DNA from: Capitella teleta
Lineage: Eukaryota; Annelida; Polychaeta; Capitellidae
DNA: 64,000 nt
Direction of reading: 5' to 3'
NCBI GenBank assembly: GCA_000328365.1
Contig: KB310993.1
Location: 137,048-201,047 of the forward strand
Shown here: piece after piece, positions 1 through 13,100 of the stretch
How positions within the stretch are numbered: position 1 is the first letter of the stretch
Layout: each line of letters starts with the position of its first letter
The notes under the pieces: model-generated
What the model saw: the letters and a program-made list of their open reading frames with translations, nothing else
What the model was told of the DNA's origin: nothing
Databases searched by the model: none
Position numbers and translations under genes: made by a program

Positions 1-978
1 AGGTTTCAGGCTCAGGATCTTTACGGATTGTCGGCAATTTTGTTCGTGGCCATTGGACCTATCATGACGGCCTTGTTCTCAGCGATCGCCACTGGAGTAC
101 ACTGTGAGCTTCCTTTGAGCATCGAGTTATGCAAATTCTGGTGGATTTGATATCTTTTACAGATATTGTGTGTGGTAGAAGAGGGAAAGAAGATAGTTAC
201 AATGTCCAAAAGGTATGAATAAGGTCATGCATATACTAGTCAAGCATTTAGTCAATCTTGAGATAAGGCGATTGATAATAATTTTAGTAATCTAAATAAT
301 ATATAATTATGGCATGCATAAATTAAGAGTTGATTATTCGTTTTATGCAAATGGAAAAGTTTCCAACTGCAGAATCAATATGTTAAATTCGGTTGGATTT
401 AAATGATACTGAAATGGAACCATAGAGTAAGAATGCGATTCTAATGGTTTGATTTTACATAAGGGCACTTTGATTCATCTCCTCTTTAAAAAGGTTGCTG
501 ATGTGTTCGTGGTGCCGGCATCCAACGGAAAAGTGTACAAATGCTGACCAGGTAATCTTCCCTGTATATCCTTAGATCCCTCTGGTGATGACATCAACAA
601 TATTCAATATCTTCCTCCTTTAATATTTCTATTCTGCCAGCAACTTACAAACTCTCTCTGGATAATGTGGTCGCTTCATTGGCACTTTAGCTTCTCACAC
701 TCTATTGTTGACATGATCAATCCCTGAAGACTCCTTTGAAATTTCTTATTATTTGATATGCGACATTGCACGTAGTAGTACTATGCAATCAAATTCTCTC
801 CATATACCAATAATTTTCTGTGTGATTGAAATGTTGCTTTCTGTAACTACAGCCTGACGAGAGCACAGAATGGTGTTTGGAAAAATTTCCCGTGGAGCAC
901 AAAGACATGAATCATCAGCAAATGGGACATCAGCCCTCTCTCAAGCAACCACTGCAGCAACTCCCTTCAGAATTTTAA
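1..978 (+). CDS. Possible C-terminal exons of a membrane transporter (partial)
   Basis: Frame 1 is open from base 1 and encodes a hydrophobic stretch (LSAILFVAIGPIMTALFSAI), then a possible donor (gtgagc, 105). A small exon at 494-551 encodes a cysteine-containing segment and ends at a good donor. It joins in phase 0 to a last exon at 853-978, preceded by taactacag, that reads PDESTEWCLEKFPVEH and ends in a stop after a Gln/Pro-rich tail. The pattern of a final membrane helix followed by a hydrophilic tail would suit a sodium-solute symporter (SLC5-type) C-terminus, but that is a weak guess from the LYxLS...ATG pattern. The phase between the first and second pieces does not match, so an exon may be missing from the model. 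Confidence 0.3.
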
Positions 979-1790
979 ACAATTTATATTATTAGTGTAA
1001 TGCATAGCGACTCATGGTCATTAGGGCCATCAACCTCTCAGAATGAAAAGGAAGAAGACTATTTTGTACATGGCTAAATTCTGCACAAACACCAGTGTCG
1101 TCTTCTAGTCGGTCTGACTTTACTGCATGCAAAGGGACGCTTTTTTAACGACTGAAATAAGCTTCTCCTTTCATTGTAGGCTTACATATCGTTAATAACC
1201 TCTAAGAGTCTATCCCGCACTTAATAAATATGAATATTTTATTGCGTCTCTTTCTTTATAACTATAACTAGGATACTATATGGTTATCAGAGTACCATAA
1301 ACCTGTTTCCTGGAAATTAAGAATTTGGGCGCCATGTTATTTCGTAAAATCGGAGCCTCCGCTATCAATTAGCATGGGAAAATCATATCAATTGAAATAA
1401 AATCAGTATAACTTTGCCAATCGTGCACATAAATAAATAAAGTTTACTTCCTTGTATATTTCTTGTTGAAAAAAAATAATAATAATAAGATAAAAAAAAT
1501 AAATAAATAAGCACACACACATATTATTGCACTCATTTGCGATTTTTAACTCTCGGAATCATAACGTCAATCGACCAGCATCGGTAAAATCGGGCACAAT
1601 CATAACGCCACAATTCGACAAAAACAGCAAAATCTGCACTTTTCGAGTTGAGTACATGCTTCCCTTGACGGCAATGCTGTGTACACCATAATAAATAATT
1701 TAGCGCCACAACGACCTCTTGGGAGGGGAGGAGGGGGGTGAGGGTCGGCCCACACCGGAGGCTAGGACTAGCTAAAAACCAGATAAAAAA
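979..1790. other. No gene seen
   Basis: No coding exon or recognised repeat was found here. An A-rich low-complexity tract with AATAAA-like units lies at about 1465-1512. Confidence 0.5.
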
Positions 1791-1799
1791 ACTTCAACA

Positions 1800-4280
1800 A
1801 ATTCAATATGGAATATAATAATAATATATTTATTGCGTGTCAAAAAAAGACACACCGGTAGAAATGTATGCAGAACAAAACAAAACAAAACAAGAAGACA
1901 AAATAGTAGATACAATTAGATAATCAATATGAACAAATAACACACAACAGAGCTTCAGCTTCTGCTGCATCCAGCGGGCCCGTAAGTTTACCCTCCCGCA
2001 TTCCCAACAAATCTATTATGGCACTTACATCAGCCTCGATGGAGCTGAACCAGCTTTAAGGAAGTTTAATTTTGAGGTCATTGTTCGAAATATTATTATT
2101 TTCATTCAGGTGTAATTTTGACATTAATAGACGGCTATTTGATCCAACATTTGAAAAGCTATTAATAGATAAGTGTGTCCAAAAATTTACAATTCGATTC
2201 TTACTATTACAACACTTTTTCCAAAATTTTCCAAAACCGTATTGAAATTTGAGTAGCAAAGTCCGGCTTACATAACTAAAGAGAAATAAAACGCGAATGA
2301 GTGCGATACGGCAACTTAAAAAGGTGCCTTAAACATTTCCGATAGCATACAGCAATTTTGTCTATAGCATACAGATTCCACAGAGGACAACCGTAAAAGA
2401 AGGGAAGAATGAATTAAACAAACGATGTAAACATTCAAAGGAACAATGATTAAAGTTACATTTCAAACGATTTACTCGTATATACATATCATTAGTAACT
2501 TTATTCACACTGGATGTGTAACCATCTCTACCGATATGGTGGCCTAAATGAACTGCATTAAAAACAAGAGGAATTTCATCATGGTATATATGTAAATAGA
2601 AAGATTTGATTTTGCTATTAAAGACAAGACTTAAACTTTTGGACGCAATAAATTTGACATCGTAAGCATTTGAAAAAGATTCACACACATTGAGCAGTTT
2701 ACGAGAGACATTCAATGAGGGGGCCATGAGAGTGAGGTCATCGGCATAACTCAGAGCGCCAACAAAAAGATGCCCAAGATGACACCCAACTTGAGGTTTT
2801 TCAACAATCTCAATAGCTCATCCATATATATACAAAATAAAACTAGCGACAGCACCCCACCTTGCTTGACACCATTGGAACATTGGAACAAGTAAAATGG
2901 CCTGAAACAGAGGAACACCAACGGACTGACATGGTCTGAGAAATATACATAGAAAGAAGCAATTTTGCAGTGAGCGCACAGAATCCTCGATTTAAAAGTA
3001 AAAAAAAAACAAAAAAAACCCGTTTAACCAAATTGGCACGATCAAAGGTACGAGATGCATCTAATAATGTTTAAAAAATGGTGTATTTAACAGTTTGTAA
3101 TATTCAATAACTTCTTCTAACACATTGACTTCTTGAATGATCAGCGCAAAAACCGTACTGCAATTCAGAAGAGTTCAAAATATGAGAATGCTTTGACAAA
3201 ATGATGTTGTTCAGTAATTTACCAATTATACTTGATATTGCAATAGATCTGTACTTGTTACCGTCATTGGGGGATTTTCTACTGTTCTTTGGTATTAACA
3301 CAAAGTGTAACATTGCACTGAGCATGTAAAACATCATTGACATTAATAAGGACAAATGTATGGACATCTTATGACCTGCCATCAAAAATGGTCTGATGAG
3401 AGCCATGGATTATTGTCAGATTTAGTACATTTCAATTTCTTAAAGAGTTCACAATATCGATAACGGACACGGAATGATCAACATAGCATTGAGCAGATTT
3501 TCATGACATGTCACGGAAACTTGATGAATCCTCAATTAATAATGACATATCCTCCCCACTGTATGAGACACAATTATAGAGCTCATCATATTTACTTCTC
3601 AGACCGAAAATCACGGGACCTATTCGAGTTAATTGCCGCAGCCATTTTGGCAGCACTTAGACTCACTTGGTTTCGCAACACCCAGCGACTTATGCGCTTG
3701 TATTCTCTTCTGGTCTAATGTCGAATATCAGCAATTCAACTAATTCTTGGACGACCATTAGATACCCATAGTTTATGCCAGAAAATTGCTGTTTCTTTAT
3801 GTGGGCTAACAAGCTCTTTCCATCCCGCCACCCTCTGCGCGCCGGAGATGGAATTGCGGTTCTCGCTGCTGATACACATGAGTCAACAAGCTGGTCATGA
3901 TGCATCGAGATAACCTAATTATGTTCTAAGCAGTTATTCTCTGTGCAGTAAAGTACACCAAACGGTACAACAATATTATCAAGCGATACTCTTTATCTTT
4001 AGTAGTTACATGAACAGCTAATAGCAAAAAATAAAGGGGAGTGATCAGATAAGTTATCACCGTCGTGTTGACAGTAATATCTTTTTACACAATGAGTAAG
4101 TGAAAGTAACAAAAAAAAAAAAAAAAAAAAAAAAAAAAGATCAATAGTTGATCTTAACCCATAGAACTCATTTTCGTATGTGAAATCACAAGCAACGTTT
4201 TGGTTCAGTAAGCATGGCTGTAAACACCATAGACCTAGTACAGTTAGACCACGCATGACACTCGAAACCCCGGCACGCAA
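1800..4280 (-). mobile_element. APE-type LINE copy A, 3' part (endonuclease C-terminus, linker, reverse transcriptase, 3' end)
   Basis: Read on the minus strand, this is a decayed non-LTR retrotransposon. At 4250-4000 lies the end of the endonuclease domain (YGLRSTIDLF, then GDNLSDHSPL), interrupted by a run of about 30 A/T near 4110-4138. At 3905-3480 is the linker. At 3406-3104 is the start of the reverse transcriptase (SPNDGNKYRSIAISSIIGKL). The catalytic YADDLTL motif is near 2740, followed by an open stretch at 2727-2362. The presumed 3' end near 1800-1960 has a small inverted repeat around GTGTC/GACAC beside AATAAA-like sequence and A/C-rich DNA. Several frameshifts and stops break the frame. 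The layout matches LINE copy B at 61-64 kb, so both belong to one Jockey/CR1-like group. Confidence 0.75.
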
Positions 4281-4289
4281 TCAAGCGTA

Positions 4290-5025
4290 TCGGTAAAGCG
4301 GCGGAAAAGTAGCGCAGAGGCATTTCGTTCCGCCGTTGAAGTAGGGCTTGACTTAAAGTTATTTCATATACAAGTAGAATTTTTGCTGCAAATACTTTGC
4401 ATTATGATTTGATCCTGAAGTTTCGAAAGCATGAAGAGTGTTAATTACAATACATGTGGTTACAAATGAATTTCCAATTCAGAAGAAAAGTACAATATAG
4501 ACGAAAGAGGTCAAGATAAAGGTTATTTAGCTTTATTTGAATACTTAAATGATATGAACTATTGATTAGAAATACCTATGAATTTTGCAAGTTATATTCA
4601 CTCAGTCACAAATCAAGTTTAACAGTATTTTGACGGTAATATTGAGTCACTAAATAATGTGGTGTGATGAATAAAGAAATTGCGTGGTTAAAATATGGAA
4701 GGAAATTGGCATATGCTTCTCCCCAGGGCATTTACTTACTGTAGCGTAACTTATCTTTGATAACTCTTCGCAGGGCAATAGACAGCCTTTGGATTTCAAA
4801 GCTATGTGGTTTTCATTCATCAGCTTTCAACGCAGATTCACTGGCGCCGCAAGAGGAATACATGTATAACATTTTCTTTTCATAACAAAGCTCAGTGTCT
4901 CGGAAGTTGGTGCTTTATTGATGATAAATTCATAGGCCTAATTGCAATTAATTTGCAAACGACCAGATTGCCATGTTGCAACCTAAAACAAAGGTGCAGT
5001 GACTTCATCTGTTTATTTAATTAAA
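4290..5025. other. Unassigned DNA between LINE A and repeat R1
   Basis: No gene or known element was recognised. Together with repeat R1 it separates the two halves of LINE copy A. Confidence 0.4.
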
Positions 5026-5985
5026 CAGTGCAAAATTATCAATGCCGATCAAATCAAGTTTGTCAGAGGCTTTCCTCCAACGAACCGAATCAATGGAATA
5101 GTCATATGAGCGACCAATTAAACGGTAGAGTAATTTATATGTTAATGACTGGATTACGTCGTTACAAGACGGCATTTTTAATGCTTTAACATCGTTGAGT
5201 CAGAGCAAGACTATTTGGAATCCAAATCTAACTGAAACAGGGGGATTAACAAAAATAGGTTCTGTTTCCTGCCAATTGCGTTGGTGTTGATAAGCATACT
5301 CTCATGATAATTGTTGAATCGTTTGATAAAGTTCTTCTGTTTTGTATTATGACTTGCACACAATAACACCTAATATTATTACTAAGTAACTGATCTAGTA
5401 ACAACAAATGGGCCAGTGCGCCATGCTTGTCGTCTAATTGCATAGCCTCAGCACAAAAACATGTGCACATCATATAATAACACGATACTTCAGTCATAGA
5501 ATTATATGGCTAATCAGTGTGGAACAAATGATTAAACCGACAAGAAATCAGCAACGATATTCAAAGATTAAATTCCACAACTTTAAAGTTGCCATGAACT
5601 CTCAGGATCTGCTTGAATATAAAAATAACGCCTATTGAAACGATTTGTAACGCATGAACTGCTCAACAAGTCTTCAGAAACTGCCTGAAAACAACATTTC
5701 CATAAATGACCCAGATTATTAAAAACTATTTCGATGCATAGTTGCTGGATATGTGAATAGCTCTTTAATTTCATGAGACTTGAGTGTGAGAGTTGAGTGA
5801 ATAACTCGCGATATTTCGCAATATCTCGCGATATTTCGTCATTATTTACTTGACTCAACAATCTAACTCAGCTGGATAACATGTGAAACTTCCTGTTGCA
5901 AGTAACTCAACAATCTAACGCATTCGGATGACTTAATCCATCCGCGAGGCCAAAATTACAATTGAATGCTTTATCTATATCTTAT
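5026..5985 (+). repeat. Dispersed repeat R1, copy 1
   Basis: About 0.95 kb that reappears in reverse complement at 55340-55725 plus 60385-60960, where a BEL/Pao element splits it. The shared sequence starts at CAGTGCAAAATTATCAATGC and ends at ATCTATATCTTATCATATC. No terminal inverted repeat or coding sequence is evident. One end carries a GATAA-like simple repeat, which would suit the tail of a retroposed element. It lies inside LINE copy A. Confidence 0.7.
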
Positions 5986-6009
5986 CATATCTCTGGTAAA
6001 CACTGTTGG

Positions 6010-6420
6010 TTACATAAGAGGTTGAAAGGGCCAACATGAAGAGACTGACGCTTTAAATCTGTTAAAATCTCCGCCAAATACAACATGGTTGACGTCGTTA
6101 TTGGCGTCTAATATAGCTTCGACTTCATTCAGAACATCAATTAACGAACAAGTCCAGAGAAGCTGTGTCGTAATTCGTATCGCAAGGGAGATGAACATTC
6201 ACTAACAGAAACTTTGTTCCAGACACCTCCAAGATTCCAGCACACAGTCTCCGACACGCAGAATCAATACGTTTGAAGACCGACTTTAAACTTTTGTTAA
6301 TGAGTATGGCGCACCCTCCATACGGTCTCCCACGAAGAAGTTGTTTTGAGTCCATACCCGAGGTACCATACACTAGAACATTCTCAACAGAGTCTGCGAT
6401 CATATGTCACTTTCCATGTA
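6010..6420 (-). mobile_element. LINE copy A, 5' part (endonuclease domain)
   Basis: The minus strand encodes the N-terminal and middle part of an APE-type endonuclease: RGRPYGGCAILIN, then NVHLPCD, then the catalytic GGDFN motif near 6060. The same blocks occur in LINE copy B (GRPYGGCCI, NAYMPCD, GGDFNT). Orientation and domain order fit the other half at 4280-1800, so this is one LINE copy split by about 1.7 kb of inserted DNA. Confidence 0.7.
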
Positions 6421-6950
6421 CCAGTGCTCTTGAAGCAGGAGAATTTCACGGTTCCTCATTATAGAGGATATTTAACTGAGTTTGTCAAGACCATGACCTC
6501 GACAGTTGTATATGTCCCAATGCCCAATATGAATGCAACGAGGATCAGGTCGCATGATATGTTAATTTATATGTATAATTTCCCTTTTGTCACCTCGTGA
6601 ACTCAAATGCAGAATTATACTGGTAGTTAAACAAGGAATGGCGGCCAGCACAACGTGTCAATCAACTACAATGTACTTGGATATCTGGAGCAGTTAGATT
6701 GTTATTATGTGACCGAATGTTCTGAATTATGGAGATTAGTGAATATGATATAAACGAAAGCGTGAGTGGGTGGAAAGAACAGAATAATATGCATTGTATT
6801 TGAGAAAATGACGAAAGAAGTATGACGCAATTATAGAGGTGGAAAAGGGAACATAAGAAGAAACGGCCATAGGAACTTAAAGGGAGGGAGAACTGGTTAA
6901 AAATGGACTTTGAGTCGTTATTTGATGCACCAAAAATGATTCATATGCCT
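6421..6950. other. No gene seen
   Basis: No coding exon or repeat was recognised in this stretch. Confidence 0.4.
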
Positions 6951-7004
6951 GGCCCACACAAGGAATATCATCGCTAACGATTTCGCGGGAGATATATTGC
7001 TAAT

Positions 7005-7560
7005 TAGGCGTGACGTCAGAGGCTGTCATGAAACACAAAGAGTTCCCCATCTTTTATTATGGGCCTCGTTATATCAGCGTGTCCTGCGACTAAACCCCTG
7101 GATATTATTTTTTATTTTATTTTCGGAAATAGATAGAATAATCCTTTTGCCACCAGTCAGGCGCGAAAACAAATATTTTTCGCTATATTTTTCTTATTTT
7201 AACAAGCGATTTTCTAGGACACCTACCATGGTTTCTCACCCTGAAACAGTAAAAAGGTCAGCCAGAGTGCACCACGCATGCGCAATACTGACGCTTTCGT
7301 TTCGTTAACACCAAGATGCCCTTTTATGGCGAAGATGCTCTGCTCTGATTGGCTGAAATCGATAGCTTTACGAGGGGAACGGGACCAATCACGGCAAGCC
7401 CTCAGCTGACGTTTGCCTCCTATACTTTGCAATGGAAGCCATTCTCCCATGGCCATAGGCGCAATGCTAACCTCGATATTCGGAATGCATTATTGCCTTA
7501 CGCTTGCATCCAGGCAAGGTGTTTTTGGCACGGAATGCTATCTATTGGTGCTATGAGTCA
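7005..7560. promoter_or_regulatory. Promoter-like island with CRE and NRF1-like sites
   Basis: A palindromic CRE (TGACGTCA) lies near 7012. A locally GC-richer stretch then holds an NRF1-like ACGCATGCGCAA near 7272 and inverted CCAAT boxes (ATTGG) near 7350 and 7540. No transcript start can be shown. It could serve the stress protein gene downstream or an unseen gene. An A-rich low-complexity tract follows at about 7745-7845. Confidence 0.3.
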
Positions 7561-8059
7561 ATAGAACATAACTTAAAATTTAGTTCACCATCCCTTGAAG
7601 GGTCGTAAGGAGATATAATTAAAAGAAAGGAAGGCGGGCTGGAGGAGCGAAATTGGTGGGTGGAGAATTGGCGGCAAAATCATTTTTTTTATTTTTGTAA
7701 GAGCGAGCTCAGTGCTCGACATGAGCGAAATGCACTATCGCGCCATTTCAAAAAATAAATAAATAAGATAATAAATAAATAAATAAAAATAAAAAATAAA
7801 ATAATAAAATAAAATAAAAATATAAAAAAAATAAAAATAATATATCCAAGACGCAATAATCATGCACGCAGAACACAATGGAACAAGAAAGAATACTATG
7901 CACCAGGCATCAATAATCGCTTTGAAACAATAGGTTTAATTCGGCCACAATTGACACGCAATTGAATTATCAACACCTGAAATTGCAGAATCCACTGCTC
8001 CACTCGAAACATAAGAGATAGACACTTCCATAACATATAAATACTACAATGAACCCGTA

Positions 8060-8343
8060 AAGTAATCGTGTTATCATCGTATTCATGACGATCGCATGGC
8101 TTTGTTCCCGGTTATAATCTGTTTATTGCACTGGCTGAAACAACACCAACGCACTCCCTCGGTTGCTGCGCATTTACTGCGCAACTCGATGATCGGTGAG
8201 ATGAGGAATTCGTTTGCCGTAAAGATCAGCTCGGCGGTTGAGCCCGCGTACACATTGCAGGCGAGTCTTCACCTCCTTCTTCCTCGCGGTGTATTGTTAG
8301 TGTTTGTGCTATCTCTGGCTTCAACGTGTTGGGCATTTCAAAG
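8060..8343 (+). promoter_or_regulatory. Putative promoter and noncoding first exon of the stress protein gene
   Basis: A TATA-like motif (catataaatac) sits near 8035-8045. A transcript starting about 30 bp downstream could splice from the donor aaag|gtaggt at 8343/8344 to the acceptor in the polypyrimidine tract ending near 8738, just before the start codon at 8754. An 83-codon open frame at 8096-8347 runs through this exon and is probably fortuitous. Confidence 0.35.
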
Positions 8344-8753
8344 GTAGGTCTAAGTGCGTCTTGTTCGTATGATTTAGCAGTGGATGAGCTGGGATGAATA
8401 TCAACTAGATTGACAAGTGTTGGGGATTTTTGGTGCAATATGATCCATATGTAAGATCAAAGTCGAGCGTATAGTACGATACAGTAAACACTGGTAAAAT
8501 TAAAAATAACTTGGCATTTGATTGCTGTGTATACGATGGTAAATCAATATGATACAATGTATCTCGTTCTTACTTCATTTTGATCGGAATAATGAATCCC
8601 GAGACTCCAATTGCCTTTGAACAAATAGAAGCCATCGCCCGACTTGCCCTGAATCATTGAATTTCCATCCATGTGCATGTTTTCACACTCAGTCGTGGTC
8701 TTTTTTTTTTTTCTTTTTTTTTTTTTTTTCAATTCTAGATTTGATCAAAGAAA

Positions 8754-9512
8754 ATGAAGAAAGTACTCATCCCCATCGATTGGAGCGACAATGCTGAACG
8801 AGCATTTGATTGTGAGTACATACATGTACAGTTATTGTCCACATAAACAAGCTTGTCAGCATATAGGTCACGACCGGTTTGAATTATAAGCTGATGGCAA
8901 ACAACCTATGCAATCTTGATTAACGACATAAGTCATAATAATAACCCTACTTGGTTGTTCTTCACAGGGTACGTGTACCATCTTCATCGGAAGGGCATCA
9001 CTGTAATCTTATCGCATTTCATCGAAGCATGTGAGTTACGATAGGCAGTAGTCTCATAATAATTATATGCATGATTTATCTTCGCAGCAAAAGAAAAAGA
9101 ACTTCGTGAAAAGCAAGAGAAACTGCAGGAATTACAGGAAGTGTACGAGAACAGACTGCTCCAACTGAAGGTGAGCGAAAATAATTACCATGTTGGACAC
9201 GCAGGATATTATTATAATTATTGTGATCGCGGGTGCATTATTAAGCTCGTATAAACACCACGTTTTGGTAATAAGCTACGATAGTATTTTCTGTTCAATG
9301 AGTTTCGGTTTCAGATCGAGTACCTCTGGTTGACAGGGCACGGGGGTTCCCCTGGTGAGTTCATCGTGAAGACCGCGCACGCTGAGCAGGTCGACATGAT
9401 CATCATGGGCGCCAGGGGATTATGCAAGATCAAGAAGACAATTCTAGGCAGCGTCAGCGATTACGTCATTCAGAAAGCTAAACAACCTGTGTTGATTTGT
9501 AAGAAATCGTGA
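8754..9512 (+). CDS. Universal stress protein (UspA domain), four exons
   Basis: Coding exons at 8754-8811, 8968-9030, 9088-9170 and 9315-9512 join in phase to give 133 residues, the usual size of one UspA domain. The N-terminus KKVLIPIDWSDNAERAFDW is the first strand and loop with the conserved Asp. The C-terminal part has the ATP-binding signature G-2x-G-9x-G-S (GARGLCKIKKTILGSVSDYV), followed by the last strand QPVLIC. The middle exon is charged and helix-forming. UspA proteins are small, usually dimeric nucleotide-binding proteins linked to stress tolerance. In animals they occur patchily, mainly in aquatic invertebrates. No signal peptide is visible, so the protein is probably cytosolic. 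The start was chosen because it opens the first strand directly after a strong polypyrimidine acceptor. A polyadenylation signal AATAAA lies at 9635-9640. Confidence 0.9.
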
Positions 9513-9640
9513 TATTATTTTTAAGAGATTGTCCGCTCCCGAGTCAGTGATTTTGCCCCCAGACTGCAGATTTTTTCCACATAAAATTGCATCCACGCTT
9601 GCCTTTTTATTGTTATTTTATTATAAAGTTATATAATAAA

Positions 9641-10190
9641 GTTTTGGAATATTCACTGTGATACGTGGAATTGAAAGTCATATTCCATCCTATGAATCTG
9701 CTGTTCACAAGAAGGAAAAGTATTCTTATCAATCCAACTTCATAAAAACCCACATATAATGGTAATTTTAAACAAGGACAAAAATTCATTTGTTCTTGTT
9801 CTACTGTCAAAATCAATAAATTGAAGGCAGGACACCCTTCCCCACATCCTCTCTGACCAAGAAACCAATTTTCTATTGGTTTGAAATCAGATTTTAGGAT
9901 AAGCGTTCAAAGCTATCTAGATAAACATCTGGCGAATTTGGGAGCCCTGATTCCAGTTTTCCAGTTCCCAAAAGCATGGTTCCCCTTGATCAGTGAGATC
10001 AGAGTAGGGGGCTAAGGGGAAGCTAGGAGACATTAGCCTGGCAATGAAGGTGTGGCATAACATATTAACCGCCATCACGATCCATACAGGAAAGGGTTGG
10101 CCCACACTACCATACACAAAATATCATTCATTGGGGAAACAATTACATAAAACACTGGTTTATGGAATATCATTATTTTTTTAATTCTCT
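9641..10190. other. Intergenic gap between convergent genes
   Basis: It separates the 3' ends of the stress protein gene (plus) and GTF3C4 (minus). It contains TTTATT on the plus strand, which could be the minus-strand polyadenylation signal. No exon was recognised. Confidence 0.4.
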
Positions 10191-13100
10191 TCATGAATTG
10201 CAAAGGAATCCATTACATAATGAACAAAATGGCTGCTGTATACCTTTGAAGAAATCATCTGGCAAATGAAAATAAACAAACAATGAAAGTAGCTGCATAT
10301 AACCGGAAACCGATGAGATTAATGTCATAATTCTCATAAAACTTACCTTTGTTTATTTGATTCAAGGCCATTAAACCACAAAATGAACATTTTCTATGCT
10401 TCACTTCTTGACACAGAAGTAGGGTCTGACAACATCGTTCTGCAAGGGGAAATATATGTGAAAAATAGAACAATAAAAAAAAAAAAAAATTTACCAAAAG
10501 TGTGTCCATTGGGGCATGAATCTTGAGTGAAATTGGTGAAAGGAACGACTGATAAGAAAAGATAAGGAAGTGCATGGCCAAAAATACCCTGCAACACACT
10601 TAACAAAGAAAAATGTCTTATAATGACACTGGCCCCCATGGCTGCAATGCAAATGATAATCCTAACCAGACAAAATTTGTAAAAAACCAAAGGATACCCG
10701 CTGAGCAAATACGACATTTTTCTTTCACTTTGTCCTCCAGTGCTGCTTTTTGTATGATGTCCTTGACTTCAGTACATCGATTTGTTCCACTATTCTGCTT
10801 AACAAAAGACTTTAAAACCGCAAGACATACTTTTGCTGAGAATGAAAAATTGTATTTGTGACATGAATTCCTAGTAACCTAAAAATCACTCACCACGGTC
10901 ACTGAGCGTTTTCAACAAAAGCAGATTTTGGTTGAGATATTTTTTCAAGAATTCGAGGTAAAGTAACTCGGAGATTAGCATTTTGCTTTCAATGTCATTT
11001 TCCTGTCACCATAAAATTAACAGTACGAGTACATAACGGAAAAAAAACCTAGGATTTTTCGGCTCACATCTGTCATTTCTCCAGAAAATGGTCTGTTTGA
11101 CGTCACCCTGATGTGTCTAATGAGCCTGTGAAAATTTTCAACATTAGGAAAATGCAATCTTATAAGTGGAATTCTTTTTATAGGGTGAAATTGATAAAAA
11201 CAGAACATGAAATGTGAGTGTGGTGACTCACCATGAGACGCGGAGTAATCCAAGAGGAACTTTGGTCAAATCATCCTTCGACCCCAACTCTAATTGAGGC
11301 AGCGGCTCCTTGCAAACCACAGAATATCTCACACTCACGTAGATATCAGACAAAAAATGTTCACCTGAGTGAGAGGAAGAGTGAGACAGAGGAGAGGAGA
11401 AGAGATGAGAGAATTCTTACAATTTGGAGCGACACGAAGCACTTCTTCTTGCAGAGAAGAAAACGTTGGAATGATTTGCAGCTGAGATTAAGAAATAGAA
11501 TCAACCATAAATTCCACAGAAATATTTTTCATCATTAATTGAAATATATTTTACTACAATGAAACCTGGTAAGGAATTACAGTCTGTTTTTCTTTACTAA
11601 AAATTTTTTTTATAAAAAACACCCTGATTCATATGGTAGGTCTTGATTATTAATTAACTAAGTAAAACTGTAATAAATAGGCAAAGAAATGTCACCTTCA
11701 TCGGAAAACGTTCTACTAGATGGTCATATAGAACAGCCGGTCTGCAAGGAGAAAAATGAACTAATTAGATCAACAGGCAACCAACAACTTCATCATGAAA
11801 AATATTGACACGACATGTATCTTACGATCTCATTCTCAGAAAAAATAACAACACAAGTGACCAGAAGAAGTACAAATCAGGCTAATTATATCCCTCAAAC
11901 AAAGGCGTCACTCAAACAACACTACCTGGTCAGAATGAACAAATGGGTATGATTTGGTGAAAGAGCAAAGCCGTTTGTTATCCATGTTGGAATCGGCATT
12001 TTGTTCTCATTGTACTCAGGAACGGACAGCCGCATCTGCTTCAGATCCAGCTGCTCACGATCTAATAGAAATAGCGAGTAAAATGATAAACGAGAAGGCA
12101 GTCAACCAGTAGTATTCACCAGCAAAGTTATCCAGCTGGAGTGTGTAAAAGATACCTTCACCACTGATTATCATGAGTTCCTCAGAAGAAATTGCAAGAC
12201 CCATGAAAAGGAGAATGAAAAGTTAAAAGGTGAATCAATTTCCGTTGTAACTCACCAGCAATCGGGTGTTGAGAAGTCAATCGAAGCGTTTTGATCGAAA
12301 CGAATTCTGTGAGTTGATCGTTTGGAGTTTTGCTGTTGAACGTTGAAGGGGGCAGGGAGTAAAGCAGGAGGCAGTGACCTTTGGCGATAACAAGAACATG
12401 ACGCTGTGGGGAAGGACTTTAGCTTAATTTGCTCACAAAATTTTTTGTCTGACCTTTTTATCCCAGGCGATATGTGAGACAGGAATATTGTCTTTTTCTG
12501 ACCACAAACAAACCGGTGATGACACTGACACCTCGCCTCCATTCACATCCACAAAACACGCTCTGGCTAAACCGTCCAAGGAGCCACACACAAAAAAACC
12601 TAGAAAATTACAAATTCCTATGAAATCTCTGTGATTCAACTGAAAAAATAACCAACAATGTGAAAATGATAAATTGGAATCAATAATAGAACAAGAAATT
12701 AATTGGTCCAACCTTCTCCTAAACCTTGATCGCACCACTGAAGCGCAGACAACAGACCACAGCCAGTATCACAAGTGATAGCAAGACCCACGTCATCCCT
12801 AAAAACACAGAAGACCACAATGAAAACATTCAGCCTTGTGTCCACTCACTGGTCAGTCAGAGGCGCCTTGACCCTCCATGTGGCCACATGGCCTGATTTG
12901 AGACCCACGAGTAGGAGACTGGCTCTGCTGCTATCCTCACTTGTGTACAGTGGAGTCCAGGTAAGAGCTGGAGTCAGAAGTGAGAAATCATTTTGAATTC
13001 AATTGAATCTGCTCACCCATTGGAGTTGAGAGGAAGGCGCGATGGGAAACTTTATCTTTAATGCCTTCAAAAGTGACATCTCCTTCAAAGTAACCTTTCT

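Noticed and set aside
4110-4138. The poly(A) run as a LINE 3' tail
   Set aside because: Endonuclease-coding sequence of the same LINE continues on both sides on the minus strand, so the run is an expansion or insertion inside the ORF.
8096-8347. An 83-residue hydrophobic protein before the stress protein
   Set aside because: The frame crosses a good donor site and shows no family features. It is better explained as a noncoding first exon.
11233-11538. A 101-residue plus-strand protein rich in Arg/Glu
   Set aside because: It is the antisense shadow of GTF3C4 exons 13 and 14 and the intron between them.
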